Shown: in pieces, positions 23,803 through 33,843 of the stretch
Layout of the letters: each line of letters starts with the position of its first letter
Numbering within the stretch: position 1 is the first letter of the stretch
NCBI GenBank assembly: GCA_017480285.1
Contig: JAFVAX010000060.1
Location: 1-37,583 of the forward strand
Source of the DNA: Paludibacteraceae bacterium
GTDB lineage: Bacteria > Bacteroidota > Bacteroidia > Bacteroidales > Paludibacteraceae
Length of the DNA stretch: 37,583 nucleotides
Reading direction: 5' to 3'
Program-made: the position numbers and the translations under genes
The notes under the pieces: generated by a model
What the model saw: only the letters and a program-made list of their open reading frames with translations
Told to the model about the DNA's origin: nothing
The model's database searches: none

Positions 23803-25203
23803 ATGAAAAACACGGTTTTACTCAGTTTATTTCTTTTTCTGTCTGTTTTTGCTTTTTCTCAAACAGAACCCTTATTTTACGAGTCGTTCGACAAATGTTT
23901 GAACGATGACGAACTCTACGATGGTTTTACCGGCGGTAACGACAATCTCTGGTCGGGCAATATCGCTACAGAGATAGCCGTTTTTACTGACAACGACGGT
24001 TGGACAATGGACAATGTGTTTGGTGCGAACCAATGTATAAAACTTGGCACTTCTTCTCTTCAAGGAAAGATAACAACACCTGCCATTGCCTGCACAGGCG
24101 ATGCAACACTCACTTTCCGTGCTGCGCCTTGGAACGAAGAAAAGACTTTCTCTGTTACGGTAAGTGTTAAAGGTGGCACTGCCGACAAAACCTCATTCAC
24201 TCTTGACAAGCATTGGAACGATATAACGGTGCAATTAACCGACATAACAGAGGCTGTTTCGATTACCTTCTCAACAGGCTCAAAGAAACAGCGTGTGTTT
24301 ATTGATGAGATACGCCTTATGCCCGCAGATCCTAACAAAGCTGCTATTCGTGTTAAAGAAGGGACGACAGTTGATTATGGCTATCTTGGAAGATATTATA
24401 GTAGTGTCAACCGTACTATAGAAGTGAAGGGAGAGAATCTGTCAAGTGCTGGTATTAAGGCGACAATTGAGAGTGATGCTGATAACTTGTTCAGCGTCAG
24501 TCCTGCCAACCTGCCGGCTGAAGGTGGAGTATTGACTATAACCTGCAAATCAGGTGCTTATGAGGGTATGCACGGCGCATATCTCGTTTTGAGCGGTGTG
24601 AGCAAATATGATTCTCAAGAAAAGACAGAAAAAACAGTCACTCTTGTTATGGAAGTGAGCGGTTTAGACCTTCAGGGTAGTGGCACGAAGGAAGACCCTT
24701 ATACTGTTAGCGACCGACTTTTGCTTGCCGACAACGATGGTAGTGTATGGTCAGGAACGATGTATTGGGTAACAGGTTATGTGCTGGGTGCAGCCAAACG
24801 ATATAACGATAAGTTTGACGGTATCTGCTCCAACGACAAGTTGTCGATTGTGCTTGCTGACAGTCCGACGGAAACAGATATGAACAAGGTTATAACCGTT
24901 CAGATAGGTGGAGAGGCTCGCGATGCTCTCAATGTGGTCGATAATCCCGAATTGTTGGGCAAGCAAGTTAAAGTACAGGGTACGCTTCTAACCGACAATG
25001 GCTCACCGCTATATCTTGGAAAAGCAGGAGTGAGAGATGTTAATTATCATAGTCAGTATGTCTTGCCCGATGATATTGTTAGCGATATTGAAACAATTAC
25101 GGAAAATAATAATCTGCCTATGTATGATGTGCTTGGTCGGAGGGTTGGAAAAGACTATAAAGGAGTGGTTATTATAGGAAATAAGAAGTTTATTGTCAGA
25201 TAA
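23803..25203 (+). CDS. Secreted protein with choice-of-anchor, Ig-like and DUF6359-like domains and T9SS-like tail
   Basis: The frame opens at 23776, but the signal peptide MKNTVLLSLFLFLSVFAFSQ begins at codon 10, so I start at 23803 (466 aa). Residues about 22-175 are a jelly-roll domain of the cleaved-adhesin/choice-of-anchor kind (LFYESFDKCL start, RVFIDEIRLMP end). Residues about 180-285 are an Ig-like domain. Residues about 290-420 (GSGTKEDPYTVSDRLLLAD, YWVTGYVLG, VQGTL) resemble the OB-like DUF6359 of Bacteroidales surface proteins. The C-terminus PMYDVLGRRVGKDYKGVVI, ending in KKFIVR, is a T9SS type A-like tail nearly identical in pattern to the protein at 9519. It is probably surface-exposed and exported through SprA. 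A terminator follows. Confidence 0.8.
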   Translation: MKNTVLLSLFLFLSVFAFSQTEPLFYESFDKCLNDDELYDGFTGGNDNLWSGNIATEIAVFTDNDGWTMDNVFGANQCIKLGTSSLQGKITTPAIACTGDATLTFRAAPWNEEKTFSVTVSVKGGTADKTSFTLDKHWNDITVQLTDITEAVSITFSTGSKKQRVFIDEIRLMPADPNKAAIRVKEGTTVDYGYLGRYYSSVNRTIEVKGENLSSAGIKATIESDADNLFSVSPANLPAEGGVLTITCKSGAYEGMHGAYLVLSGVSKYDSQEKTEKTVTLVMEVSGLDLQGSGTKEDPYTVSDRLLLADNDGSVWSGTMYWVTGYVLGAAKRYNDKFDGICSNDKLSIVLADSPTETDMNKVITVQIGGEARDALNVVDNPELLGKQVKVQGTLLTDNGSPLYLGKAGVRDVNYHSQYVLPDDIVSDIETITENNNLPMYDVLGRRVGKDYKGVVIIGNKKFIVR

Positions 25204-25223
25204 TTTATTTTAATAAATGAAAG

Positions 25224-25260
25224 AAGGTATGTCTTTGTATAAAGATGTACCTTTTTTTTT
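25224..25260 (+). terminator. Terminator after secreted protein gene
   Basis: AAGGTA..TCTTT and AAAGA..TACCTT form an 11-bp stem with a short internal mismatch and a GTAT loop, followed by a run of nine or more T. It separates the gene from ruvA. Confidence 0.8.
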
Positions 25261-25285
25261 GAAAAGATTGTAATAATTAAAAAAG

Positions 25286-25317
25286 TTTGCATATTCGTGA
25301 AATTATTTGTATCTTTG
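25286..25317 (+). promoter_or_regulatory. Promoter of ruvA-sprA
   Basis: TTTG (25286-25289), a 20-bp spacer and TATCTTTG (25310-25317) match the consensus. The leader is about 23 nt. Confidence 0.77.
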
Positions 25318-25346
25318 TACGCTTTATGCGCAAAAATGAGTAGAAT

Positions 25347-25958
25347 ATGATTGATTATATCAAAGGCACACTCTCCGAAAATACACCAACATACGCTGTC
25401 GTTGAGGCTTGTGGTGTCGGATACGAAATAAATATATCTTTGCAGACTTATACTGAACTAACCGGTAAGCAGGAAGTTAAACTATTTGTTACTGAAATTA
25501 TCCGCGAGGATGCTCACTTGCTTTTTGGCTTTCTGACAAAGACGGAACGGAGCATTTTTCTGCTTCTGACTTCTGTTTCAGGAGTCGGTCCTAACACGGC
25601 TCGTATGATAATGTCCTCATTCTCAGCCGCTGAAATAAGGCAAATAATCTCGTCGGGCAATCAGCGTGCCTTGTCAGGAGTTAAGGGTATAGGTTCTAAG
25701 ACGGCTCAAAGGATTATAGTAGATTTGAAAGATAAAGTTCTGGCTATTGATATCGCCGGTATCGACAATCTGCCGGACAATGAGGCTGTTGCTACGGTGG
25801 GTGTGGTTGATAATGAAATAAAGCAAGAGGCAGTATCGGCTTTGCAGATGCTTGGTTTTCAAGTCTCGGCAAGCAGTAAAGTGGTTGAAAAGATTTTATC
25901 CGAACAGCCTGATATGCCGGTTGAGAAAGTTATTCGTTTGGCTCTTAAAATGCTTTGA
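25347..25958 (+). CDS. ruvA: Holliday junction ATP-dependent DNA helicase subunit RuvA
   Basis: This 203-aa protein has the usual length. RuvA binds the four-way junction and loads RuvB. The start MIDYIKGTLSENTPTYAVVE and VGYEINISLQT form the OB-fold; two helix-hairpin-helix motifs, SVSGVGPNTARMIMSSFS and VKGIGSKTAQRIIVDLK, bind DNA; a flexible acidic linker and the C-terminal domain III (QEAVSALQMLGFQVS, VEKVIRLALKML) contact RuvB. The stop TGA overlaps the TTG start of sprA, so translation of the two is probably coupled. Confidence 0.95.
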   Translation: MIDYIKGTLSENTPTYAVVEACGVGYEINISLQTYTELTGKQEVKLFVTEIIREDAHLLFGFLTKTERSIFLLLTSVSGVGPNTARMIMSSFSAAEIRQIISSGNQRALSGVKGIGSKTAQRIIVDLKDKVLAIDIAGIDNLPDNEAVATVGVVDNEIKQEAVSALQMLGFQVSASSKVVEKILSEQPDMPVEKVIRLALKML

Positions 25959-28900
25959 CAATTCTGAAAAGAATACTATTCATATTATCTTTTATTGCAA
26001 GTGTCTGTTTCGTTTCGGCACAAACCGACTCTATCCCTGAACGCAAGTCGGGTTTCGTGCCTGCTGATAGTGTCAGTTTTGCACCTGCCTTGCCTGAAAA
26101 CGATGCCGTTAATACTACTGTTGAATACGATTCCCGAAACGGCTATTATATTATCCATACCAAGATGGGCGATGTGGATATTGCCACACCGTATATGATG
26201 ACGGAGAGTGAATATCGTCTTTATTCAGAGCAACAGGCCATGGGACGCTATTGGGAGCAGAAAATCAGCGAAGTGGAGCATTCCAACGAGAAGAAGTTTG
26301 ATATAACCGATATGAAATTCAATATCGGTCCTGCCGACAAAGTGTTTGGTCCGGGTGGTATTCAAATAAAACTGCAAGGTTCTGCTGAACTCTTATTCGG
26401 GTTTAAGCATCAGTATGTTGGCAACCCTGCGCTAACAAAGCGAACGAGAAACAACAACGCTCTTGACTTTGATGAGAAGATACAAGTGAGCGTCAATGCT
26501 TCCGTAGGCGATAAGTTGAGTTTTAATATGAACTACAACACCGAGGCTTCGTTTGATTTCGACCAGCAACTGCTTAAACTCAAATATAAAGGAAAAGAAG
26601 ACGATATCATTCAGTCGCTTGAAGCCGGAAATGTATCGCTTAACCTTAATAGTTCGCTCATTCGCGGCAGTCAGTCGCTTTTTGGTATAAAAGCCGATTT
26701 GAAGTTCGGACGATTGAGCGTTCAGGCACTTATCTCACAGCAGAATTCGCAAAGTCAGTCGGTCAATTCGGAAGGCGGTGCGCAGACAACCAAATTTGAA
26801 GTCTCAACTCTCAACTACGATGAGAACCGTCACTTCTTCCTGTCTTACTATTTCCGTGAAAACTACGAGAATGCGATGCGACAATTACCTTATATCGCAT
26901 CCGGCATAACAATCAACCGTATAGAGGTTTGGATAACCAACAAACGCGGAAATTACGACAACTCCCGTAACCTTGTTGCTTTCGTCGATTTGGGTGAGGC
27001 TGCAGAAGCACACCTTCTTGCAAACGGGGTACATTCAATAACGACAAGCCCGTTGCCAAACAATAAAGCCAATAGTCTATATGGCGAGATTGCATCAATG
27101 GCAGATGTGCGTAACATTCAGCAAACCAATGCTATACTTGGCGGTTTGCACCCTGATTGGACGGGTGGCGAAGATTATGAAAAGATAGAATCAGCACGCT
27201 TGCTCAATGCTTCAGAATATACGCTCAACAGTGCTTTGGGTTATATCTCTCTTCGTCAGGCTCTTAATCAAGACGAAGTGCTTTGTGTCGCATACGAGTA
27301 TTCATACGGCGGACAAGTCTATCAAGTAGGTGAGTTCAGTACGGAGAATTCCGAAAACCTAAAGGCACCTAATGCTCTGTTCGTTAAGATGTTGAAGAGT
27401 AGTTCGAACGCACCTATCCCTGAAAAACCGCATCGTGGTACATGGGATCTTATGATGAAAAACATCTATTCAATCGGTGCAACGCAGATGTCAAGTGATA
27501 ACTTCGAGTTGCAAGTGATGTATCGTAACGACTCCGTAGGTACAGATCTTCAGTATCTGCCTGAGACAAAACTTAAAGGCAAGCCGTTGCTTCGAGTTAT
27601 GAACCTTGACCGTTTGGACAAGAAAAACAACAAGACACCTGATGGTAAGTTCGACTATATAGAAGGTTATACTGCTCTCTCAAGCATGGGACGAATCATT
27701 TTCCCTGTTCTTGAACCATTCGGCTCATATCTTGCAAGTCAGATTGACGATCCGTTGCTCGCTGAGAAGTATATCTTCCAAGAACTCTATGATTCAACAC
27801 TCGTCAATGCTGAAGAGTATTCGGAGAAAAACAAGTTTACGCTTACCGGTAAGTATAAAGGCACTAACGGTAGCGAGATTCGCTTGAACGCAATGAATGT
27901 GCCGCGAGGTTCCGTAACGGTTACTGCCGGTGGTGCTACACTTATTGAGAATGTGGACTATACGGTTGACTATATGATGGGTGTGGTGAAGATATTGAAT
28001 CAATCGCTTATTGATGCCGGAACAAACATCAATGTCAAACTTGAAAACCAATCGACCTTCTCGATGCAGCGCAAATCGCTCATCGGAACTCACCTTGAGT
28101 ATCAGTTCAATAAGGATTTCTCAATAGGTGGTACGCTTATGTATATGAACGAGCGCCCGCTTACCACGAAAGTGAATACGGGTAGCGAGCCGCTCTCAAA
28201 CCTTGTTTGGGGTCTTAACCTCGCTTACAAGACGGAGTTTATGTGGCTTACCAATGGTATCAATGCCATTCCTTGGATCAATGCCACTCAACCTTCTACC
28301 TTCCAGATAAATGCCGAGTTTGCACACCTCGTGCCCGGACACACCCGCGAAGTGGGTAAGCAGGGACTTGCTTATATTGACGATTTTGAAGCAACAAAAA
28401 CGAATATCGACCTACATTATTCCACCTTCTGGCACCTTAGTAGCACACCATCCCGTTTTGCTGAATACGACAAGTCGGGCAAAATCGAATATGGCTTTAA
28501 CAGAGCGCACATGTCGTGGTTCATGGTTGACCCTATTTTCGGTCATCCCCAAAGCAATACGCCACAACATATACGCGACGATGTGGACGCACTCTCCGAC
28601 CACCGTACCCGTATAGTCTATGAGCAAGAACTCTATCCGAATAAAGAGCAACTTGCAACAGAAGACACTCGCCAGCCGGTGCTGAACATATCATACTATC
28701 CGTCCGAACGAGGTGCATATAACCTCAACACACAGGATATCATGCCTAATGGTATGCTTAATAATCCTGAAAAGCGCTGGGGCGGTATGATGAGAAAAGT
28801 TGATAATACCGACTTTGAGGTGGCAAACATTGAGTATATCGAGTTATGGATGATGGATCCGTTCCTGACAAACGATGACCCTAACTACGAGGGTGGTACG

Positions 28901-31900
28901 ATATATATCGATTTAGGCGATGTGAGCGAAGATGTCCTAAAAGATGGTAAAAAGTCGTTTGAACACGGACTGCCCGTATCTGACAACGACTTGCAGAACC
29001 TTGTTGATACAACAGTTTGGGGACTTGTGCCACGCACCACTTCAACTACTGTCGCTTTTGCTAACGAGGCTGGTGCAAGACAACGACAAGATGTCGGACT
29101 TGATGGTCTTAACGATGCCGCTGAACAACAGTTCGTTACTTACAGCACCTACCTTCAAGAACTCCGTCAGAGAGTGGATGCCACTACTATCAGTCGATGG
29201 AACAGCGATCCGTTCTCACCACTGAACGACCCCGCAGGAGATAATTATCATTACTATCGCGGTACCGACTACGATAACGATGAAGTGTCGGTGCTTGACC
29301 GATACAAACATTTTGTCGGTGTAGAGGGCAACTCACCCGACACTGACAACTCACCAGAGTCATACGGAACTGCATCCACTCTGACACCTGATATAGAAGA
29401 TGTCAATAGCGACAATACCCTCTCTGAATATGAAAAGTACTACGAATATCGTATTGATATAAAGCGTAATATGATGCAAGTAGGCTTGCAACATATCACC
29501 GAGCGTATGGAATGTCGCGTAAAACTTGAAAACGGAACAACAGAAACGGTTACTTGGTATCAGTTTAAGATACCTATAAGAGACTACACACAGAAAGTCG
29601 GATCAATCCGCAACTTCAAGTCTATTCGCTTTATGCGTCTGTATCTTACCGATTTCAAGCAAGAAACTTTCCTGCGTTTTGGTACGCTTGACCTTGTGCG
29701 TGGCGAATGGCGTAGTTATAACAAAGACCTTATGCCTGTCGGTATGACTGCCGCTACTAACGGCTCGCTTGATGTTCAGGCTGTTAATATAGAAGAGAAT
29801 AACAACCGTACACCTGTGAACTATGTCCTGCCACCCGGCATTACCCGCCAGACCGACCCGGGACAAGCACAACTTATTGCCCAAAACGAGCAGGCGATGG
29901 TGCTTCGTGTGCATAACCTCTCACCTGCCGACGGTAGAGCGGTTTATAAGAATACTTCTTACGATATGCGACAGTACAAACGCTTCCAGATGTTTGTGCA
30001 TGCTGAGAAGTTGCAAGAAGATGAGTCTTTGAGAGACGGCGACCTGCATGCGTTTGTCAGACTTGGTTCAGACCTCAAAAACAACTATTACGAGTACGAT
30101 ATCCCGCTTTCATTGACACCGGAGGGTATCTACAACAATGAAAACGAGGCTGACCGCCGTTTGGTTTGGCCTGAAAACAATATGTTTGATTTCCCCTTTG
30201 AGGTGCTTACCGATGCCAAACTTGCGAGAAACGCTGCCCGTCGGTCAGGGACAGATAATGTAGGCAATGCCGTACCTTATACTATCTACGATGACGACTC
30301 CGGCAAACCGCAGAATAAGATTACCGTCTTGGGTAATCCGACATTGGGCGAGGTAACAAGCATAATGGTAGGTATCCGCAACGGTGGCAGTGAAGTCCAT
30401 TCCGGAGAGGTGTGGGTCAACGAGATGCGTATGTCTGACTATAAAGAAGACGGTGGCGTGGCTGCAATGGCAAATGTGGCGTTAGGTATAAGCGATATTG
30501 CGCAAGTCAATGTTGCCGGACAACTCGAAACGGCAGGTTATGGTTCGATTGAGAGCAGTCTGCTACAGCGCAATATGGATAATAAGTACCAAATAAGTGT
30601 CAGTGCCGCCGTTGAGGCAGGGCGACTCTTCCCCGAAAAAGCCAAACTGCAAATACCTTTCTATGTGTCGTATTCCAACGAGACGACTTCGCCTGAATAC
30701 GATCCGCTTGACACTGATGTCAAACTCAAAGACAATCTTGATACTTACGACAACAAGCACGACCGCGATTCAATACGCAATCGCGCTATAACCGTCCATA
30801 AATCAACGAATATATCTATTTCTTCCGCGAAGGTAAACATACACTCAAAGAAGAAAAATATGTTCTACGATCCGGCTAACTTCACCATCTCGTATGCTCA
30901 CTCCGTTCAGGACGAGCGCACGCCTGAAGTGGAACTTGACCGTACAAAGGAGGACAAAGGCTCGTTCACTTATGCCTATTCGTTCAACCCCAAACCTTGG
31001 GAACCGTTTGCAAAGATTGAAAAAGTGAAGAAACTGAAATGGATAAGCGAACTAAACATATATTATCTGCCACAGAGTTGGTCGTTCTCAACAGATATGT
31101 CGCGTACATTTACCCACATGAAAACTCGCGACTTCAACCAAGACATCGAACCGTTGATTGGACCTACAGTGCCTGAAAACCACTCATTCTCCAAAGACTG
31201 GATGTGGAATCGTAACTTCGACTTCAAGTACGACCTTACCAAGAACCTTAAGTTCTCATTCCAGACTGCGATGAACTCCACAGTGGAAGAGGGTTATTAT
31301 ACGCCTGAGATAATCAAAGACTATGCCTTTACACACGACTATTATGAGGCTTGGAAAGATACGGTGCTGCGCTCGCTCAAAACAATGGGTACGCCCTATC
31401 AATACCAACAAGTCTTTACCGCTTCGTTTAATGTGCCGTTCAACCGTTTCGTATCGCTTGATTGGATAAACGCTAATGTGTCGTATAATGCCACATATAA
31501 TTGGAATCGTACAACAAGAGCGTCCGACGAAGACAGCAATTTAGGTAACACGATATCATCGATGGCATCTTGGCAGGGCGATGCTACGCTGAACTTTGAA
31601 AACTTGTATAACAAGTCCAAATATCTTAAAGATATCAATCAGCGCTACAACGGCAGACCGTCTCGCCGACCGTCAGGCAACCGACAAAAGAATTTCTCAC
31701 ATACCATCAACGATGCCAAAGCCGACTCTACTTACGAGGTAACTCATCGTTTGGGGGCTGCCGGAGTGAACATAACAGCTACCGATGCTAACGGAAAGAA
31801 AGTGAAAATCAAATATAAGGTTATTGACAACAACAAAGTAAGTATCACGCCAACACAAGATGTAGCAACCCTTTCTCTTGCTATGACCCCTAAGGCTCAA

Positions 31901-33358
31901 GCTGACCGCACACCCGGACAAGTCGTAGGTGATTTGTCGCTTCGCTTCCTTATGATGGTAAGAAAAGTACAAGTAACATATCGTCATACTAATTCGCTTG
32001 TTGTTCCAGGATTTGGTCCGCAGGCAGGTTTTATGGGGCAACAGCGCATTGACGGCAAATATGCACCGGGCTTTGACTTCGCTTTCGGTTTCTTCAACTC
32101 CGACAAGTTTATGGATAAGGCTCGCAAGCGTTATTGGCTGTCGGCGGATACAACTGTCGTTCAACCTGCCACTTCTGCCACCACTTCGGATCTGGACATA
32201 AAGATTCAACTTGAACCCTTCCCCGGATTTAAGATACAAGTCAGTGGCAAATACTATAACGCAAAGTCCAAATCCTTGATTTATAGTTATGAAGATATGC
32301 AGGAGACGATGACCGGTAGTTATAACATAACAACTGTTGCTATCGGTACTGCCTTCGACCGTATCAGTAGTGCTGCTACCAATTTCCACTCTGATGCCTT
32401 TGACCGTTTCCTCGAAAATCGCGACAAGTTGCAAGACCGTGTTACTACTCAATATCAGAATGTGCAGTATCCTAACAGCGGGTTTATAAAAGGCACACCT
32501 ATGGCAGGACGCTATTTCCGCGACTATAACCAAAAAGTTGACCGCAACTCTGCCGATGTGCTTATACCTGCTTTCCTATCGGCATATTTAGGTCGTAGCC
32601 CAAGCAAGATAGGTCTTAACCCGTTCTTGGGAATGAAGAATATACTGCCTAACTGGAGTGTTACTTTCGACGGGCTTGGACGATTACCGTGGCTTCGCGA
32701 CCATTTCCGATCCATAACACTCACACACGCATACACGTGTAAATACTCAATAGGTGCATACACAAGTTATTCCACTTGGGTGGGTGCCGAGGCGGGCAAC
32801 AGAAATTTGGGTTTCATACGAGATGTGGAAACAGAATTGCCGCTACCTTCGTCCGCTTTTGACATCGCATCTGTACAACTGCAAGAGAGTTTCTCGCCAC
32901 TTATTGGTCTTAACATCGCAATGAAAAACAGCGTATCTCTAAAGGCTGAATACCGTCAGCAACGCAACCTTGCATTGAATATCACTTCAGTGCAACTGAT
33001 GGAAGGAAATACCAAAGAGTTGGTTGTTGGTGTCGGATATACGATTAAGAATTTCGATGTTATCATCAAAGCCAAGAACGACCGTCAAAATAAAGTGCGT
33101 AACGACTTCAAACTCACACTCGACTTCTCATACAAGAATGTGAAGAGTCTTTTGCGTAAGATAGAAGAGGACATAACACAAGCAAGTTCGGGCAATAAGG
33201 TGTTCTCTGTTAAGTTCTCTGCCGACTATACTCTGTCAAGTAAAGTGAATCTGCAGTTCTTCTACGAACATCAAGGAACAACACCACTGCTCTCTACTTC
33301 CTTCCCTGTCAAGTCCGACAATGTGGGAATAAATGTGAAACTAATGCTAACAAGATAG
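25955..33358 (+). CDS. sprA: SprA/Sov, outer-membrane translocon of the type IX secretion system
   Basis: This is a 2467-aa protein, the expected size of SprA (Sov in Porphyromonas), a 36-strand outer-membrane barrel through which T9SS cargo leaves. A TAA at 25946 in frame and the absence of other start codons leave TTG at 25955 as the only start; it overlaps the ruvA stop. MTILKRILFILSFIASVCF is a signal peptide ending before QTDSIPERK. The N-terminal region (DKVFGPGGIQIKLQGSAELLFGF, NASVGDKLSFNMNYNTEASF, LIRGSQSLFGIKADLKFGRL) is the usual SprA/Sov start. DDFEATKTNIDLHY, the PYTIYDDDSGKPQN segment and a final strand with GVGYTIKNFDVIIKAKNDRQ recur in the family. No internal stop or frameshift is seen. 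No other T9SS component is encoded in the window. Confidence 0.96.
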   Translation: MTILKRILFILSFIASVCFVSAQTDSIPERKSGFVPADSVSFAPALPENDAVNTTVEYDSRNGYYIIHTKMGDVDIATPYMMTESEYRLYSEQQAMGRYWEQKISEVEHSNEKKFDITDMKFNIGPADKVFGPGGIQIKLQGSAELLFGFKHQYVGNPALTKRTRNNNALDFDEKIQVSVNASVGDKLSFNMNYNTEASFDFDQQLLKLKYKGKEDDIIQSLEAGNVSLNLNSSLIRGSQSLFGIKADLKFGRLSVQALISQQNSQSQSVNSEGGAQTTKFEVSTLNYDENRHFFLSYYFRENYENAMRQLPYIASGITINRIEVWITNKRGNYDNSRNLVAFVDLGEAAEAHLLANGVHSITTSPLPNNKANSLYGEIASMADVRNIQQTNAILGGLHPDWTGGEDYEKIESARLLNASEYTLNSALGYISLRQALNQDEVLCVAYEYSYGGQVYQVGEFSTENSENLKAPNALFVKMLKSSSNAPIPEKPHRGTWDLMMKNIYSIGATQMSSDNFELQVMYRNDSVGTDLQYLPETKLKGKPLLRVMNLDRLDKKNNKTPDGKFDYIEGYTALSSMGRIIFPVLEPFGSYLASQIDDPLLAEKYIFQELYDSTLVNAEEYSEKNKFTLTGKYKGTNGSEIRLNAMNVPRGSVTVTAGGATLIENVDYTVDYMMGVVKILNQSLIDAGTNINVKLENQSTFSMQRKSLIGTHLEYQFNKDFSIGGTLMYMNERPLTTKVNTGSEPLSNLVWGLNLAYKTEFMWLTNGINAIPWINATQPSTFQINAEFAHLVPGHTREVGKQGLAYIDDFEATKTNIDLHYSTFWHLSSTPSRFAEYDKSGKIEYGFNRAHMSWFMVDPIFGHPQSNTPQHIRDDVDALSDHRTRIVYEQELYPNKEQLATEDTRQPVLNISYYPSERGAYNLNTQDIMPNGMLNNPEKRWGGMMRKVDNTDFEVANIEYIELWMMDPFLTNDDPNYEGGTIYIDLGDVSEDVLKDGKKSFEHGLPVSDNDLQNLVDTTVWGLVPRTTSTTVAFANEAGARQRQDVGLDGLNDAAEQQFVTYSTYLQELRQRVDATTISRWNSDPFSPLNDPAGDNYHYYRGTDYDNDEVSVLDRYKHFVGVEGNSPDTDNSPESYGTASTLTPDIEDVNSDNTLSEYEKYYEYRIDIKRNMMQVGLQHITERMECRVKLENGTTETVTWYQFKIPIRDYTQKVGSIRNFKSIRFMRLYLTDFKQETFLRFGTLDLVRGEWRSYNKDLMPVGMTAATNGSLDVQAVNIEENNNRTPVNYVLPPGITRQTDPGQAQLIAQNEQAMVLRVHNLSPADGRAVYKNTSYDMRQYKRFQMFVHAEKLQEDESLRDGDLHAFVRLGSDLKNNYYEYDIPLSLTPEGIYNNENEADRRLVWPENNMFDFPFEVLTDAKLARNAARRSGTDNVGNAVPYTIYDDDSGKPQNKITVLGNPTLGEVTSIMVGIRNGGSEVHSGEVWVNEMRMSDYKEDGGVAAMANVALGISDIAQVNVAGQLETAGYGSIESSLLQRNMDNKYQISVSAAVEAGRLFPEKAKLQIPFYVSYSNETTSPEYDPLDTDVKLKDNLDTYDNKHDRDSIRNRAITVHKSTNISISSAKVNIHSKKKNMFYDPANFTISYAHSVQDERTPEVELDRTKEDKGSFTYAYSFNPKPWEPFAKIEKVKKLKWISELNIYYLPQSWSFSTDMSRTFTHMKTRDFNQDIEPLIGPTVPENHSFSKDWMWNRNFDFKYDLTKNLKFSFQTAMNSTVEEGYYTPEIIKDYAFTHDYYEAWKDTVLRSLKTMGTPYQYQQVFTASFNVPFNRFVSLDWINANVSYNATYNWNRTTRASDEDSNLGNTISSMASWQGDATLNFENLYNKSKYLKDINQRYNGRPSRRPSGNRQKNFSHTINDAKADSTYEVTHRLGAAGVNITATDANGKKVKIKYKVIDNNKVSITPTQDVATLSLAMTPKAQADRTPGQVVGDLSLRFLMMVRKVQVTYRHTNSLVVPGFGPQAGFMGQQRIDGKYAPGFDFAFGFFNSDKFMDKARKRYWLSADTTVVQPATSATTSDLDIKIQLEPFPGFKIQVSGKYYNAKSKSLIYSYEDMQETMTGSYNITTVAIGTAFDRISSAATNFHSDAFDRFLENRDKLQDRVTTQYQNVQYPNSGFIKGTPMAGRYFRDYNQKVDRNSADVLIPAFLSAYLGRSPSKIGLNPFLGMKNILPNWSVTFDGLGRLPWLRDHFRSITLTHAYTCKYSIGAYTSYSTWVGAEAGNRNLGFIRDVETELPLPSSAFDIASVQLQESFSPLIGLNIAMKNSVSLKAEYRQQRNLALNITSVQLMEGNTKELVVGVGYTIKNFDVIIKAKNDRQNKVRNDFKLTLDFSYKNVKSLLRKIEEDITQASSGNKVFSVKFSADYTLSSKVNLQFFYEHQGTTPLLSTSFPVKSDNVGINVKLMLTR

Positions 33359-33363
33359 CCCAA

Positions 33364-33395
33364 TTTGAATCTTTGAATCTTTGAATCTTTGAATA
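33364..33395. repeat. 8-bp tandem repeat TTTGAATC, 3 full units plus one variant
   Basis: Units at 33364, 33372 and 33380 read TTTGAATC and the last at 33388 reads TTTGAATA. The array fills the gap between sprA and trxA. The same repeat occurs before the glycosyltransferase gene (36206-36229), and a single copy lies at 984-991. Confidence 0.85.
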
Positions 33396-33413
33396 ATATA
33401 AAACTATACTATT

Positions 33414-33728
33414 ATGTTGAAAGAATTAAACGATGCTAACTTCCAGGAAGCTATAGCACAAAATTTACCCGTTGTAGTTGATTTTTGGGCACCTTGGTGT
33501 GGTCCCTGCCGTATGCTCTCACCCATTGTTGACGAACTCGCCAAAGAATACGATGGAAAAATTCTCGTTGGAAAAGTTAATGTTGATGAGAACGAAGATG
33601 TACCTGCTCAGTATGGTATAATGAGTATTCCTACGCTACTTTTGTTCAAGAACGGCGAAATTGTCAATCGCCATGTCGGTGCGGGCAATAAAGCCACCAT
33701 ATCGGCACTCTTTGAACAACTGCTGTAA
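33414..33728 (+). CDS. trxA: Thioredoxin
   Basis: This 104-aa cytosolic protein has the thioredoxin active site WCGPC (Cys29 and Cys32) in DFWAPWCGPCRMLSP, followed by VDELAKEYDGKILVGKVNVDEN and the cis-proline region GIMSIPTLLLFKNGE. It reduces disulphides using thioredoxin reductase. It has no signal peptide. No consensus promoter is found in the 55-bp gap, which carries the TTTGAATC array; transcription from upstream is possible. A terminator follows. Confidence 0.95.
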   Translation: MLKELNDANFQEAIAQNLPVVVDFWAPWCGPCRMLSPIVDELAKEYDGKILVGKVNVDENEDVPAQYGIMSIPTLLLFKNGEIVNRHVGAGNKATISALFEQLL

Positions 33729-33753
33729 ATAAGTTAATTTTTTTGTAATGATT

Positions 33754-33782
33754 AAAAACGCAATAAATTCTATTGCGTTTTT
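33754..33782 (+). terminator. Terminator after trxA
   Basis: AAAAACGCAATA and TATTGCGTTTTT form a perfect 12-bp stem with a 5-nt loop, followed by further T's. It lies in the frame extended upstream of the helicase, supporting the later start at 33844. Confidence 0.88.
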
Positions 33783-33784
33783 AT

Positions 33785-33815
33785 TTTGTTTTTTATGTAT
33801 TTTTTTGTATTTTTG
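33785..33815 (+). promoter_or_regulatory. Promoter of the helicase gene
   Basis: TTTG (33785-33788), a 19-bp spacer and TATTTTTG (33808-33815) match the consensus, with the ATG at 33844 about 22 nt after the predicted start. This also argues against the longer frame from 33748. Confidence 0.72.
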
Positions 33816-33843
33816 TGGCGTTTATGATGAAACTACGAAAAGA

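Noticed and set aside
31697..32533. 278-aa open frame antisense to sprA
   Set aside because: It lies wholly inside the certain sprA frame, has no signal or domain, and its Cys/His-rich composition is what antisense reading of a membrane-protein gene gives.
33364..33395. TTTGAATC array as stacked promoter elements
   Set aside because: AATCTTTG resembles the -7 element, but the 8-bp period cannot place TTTG and TAnnTTTG at the 19-20 bp spacing seen in the nine promoters.
33748..33843. N-terminal extension of the helicase with a hydrophobic stretch
   Set aside because: The extension covers the trxA terminator and the helicase promoter; family members begin near MSNIDKF.
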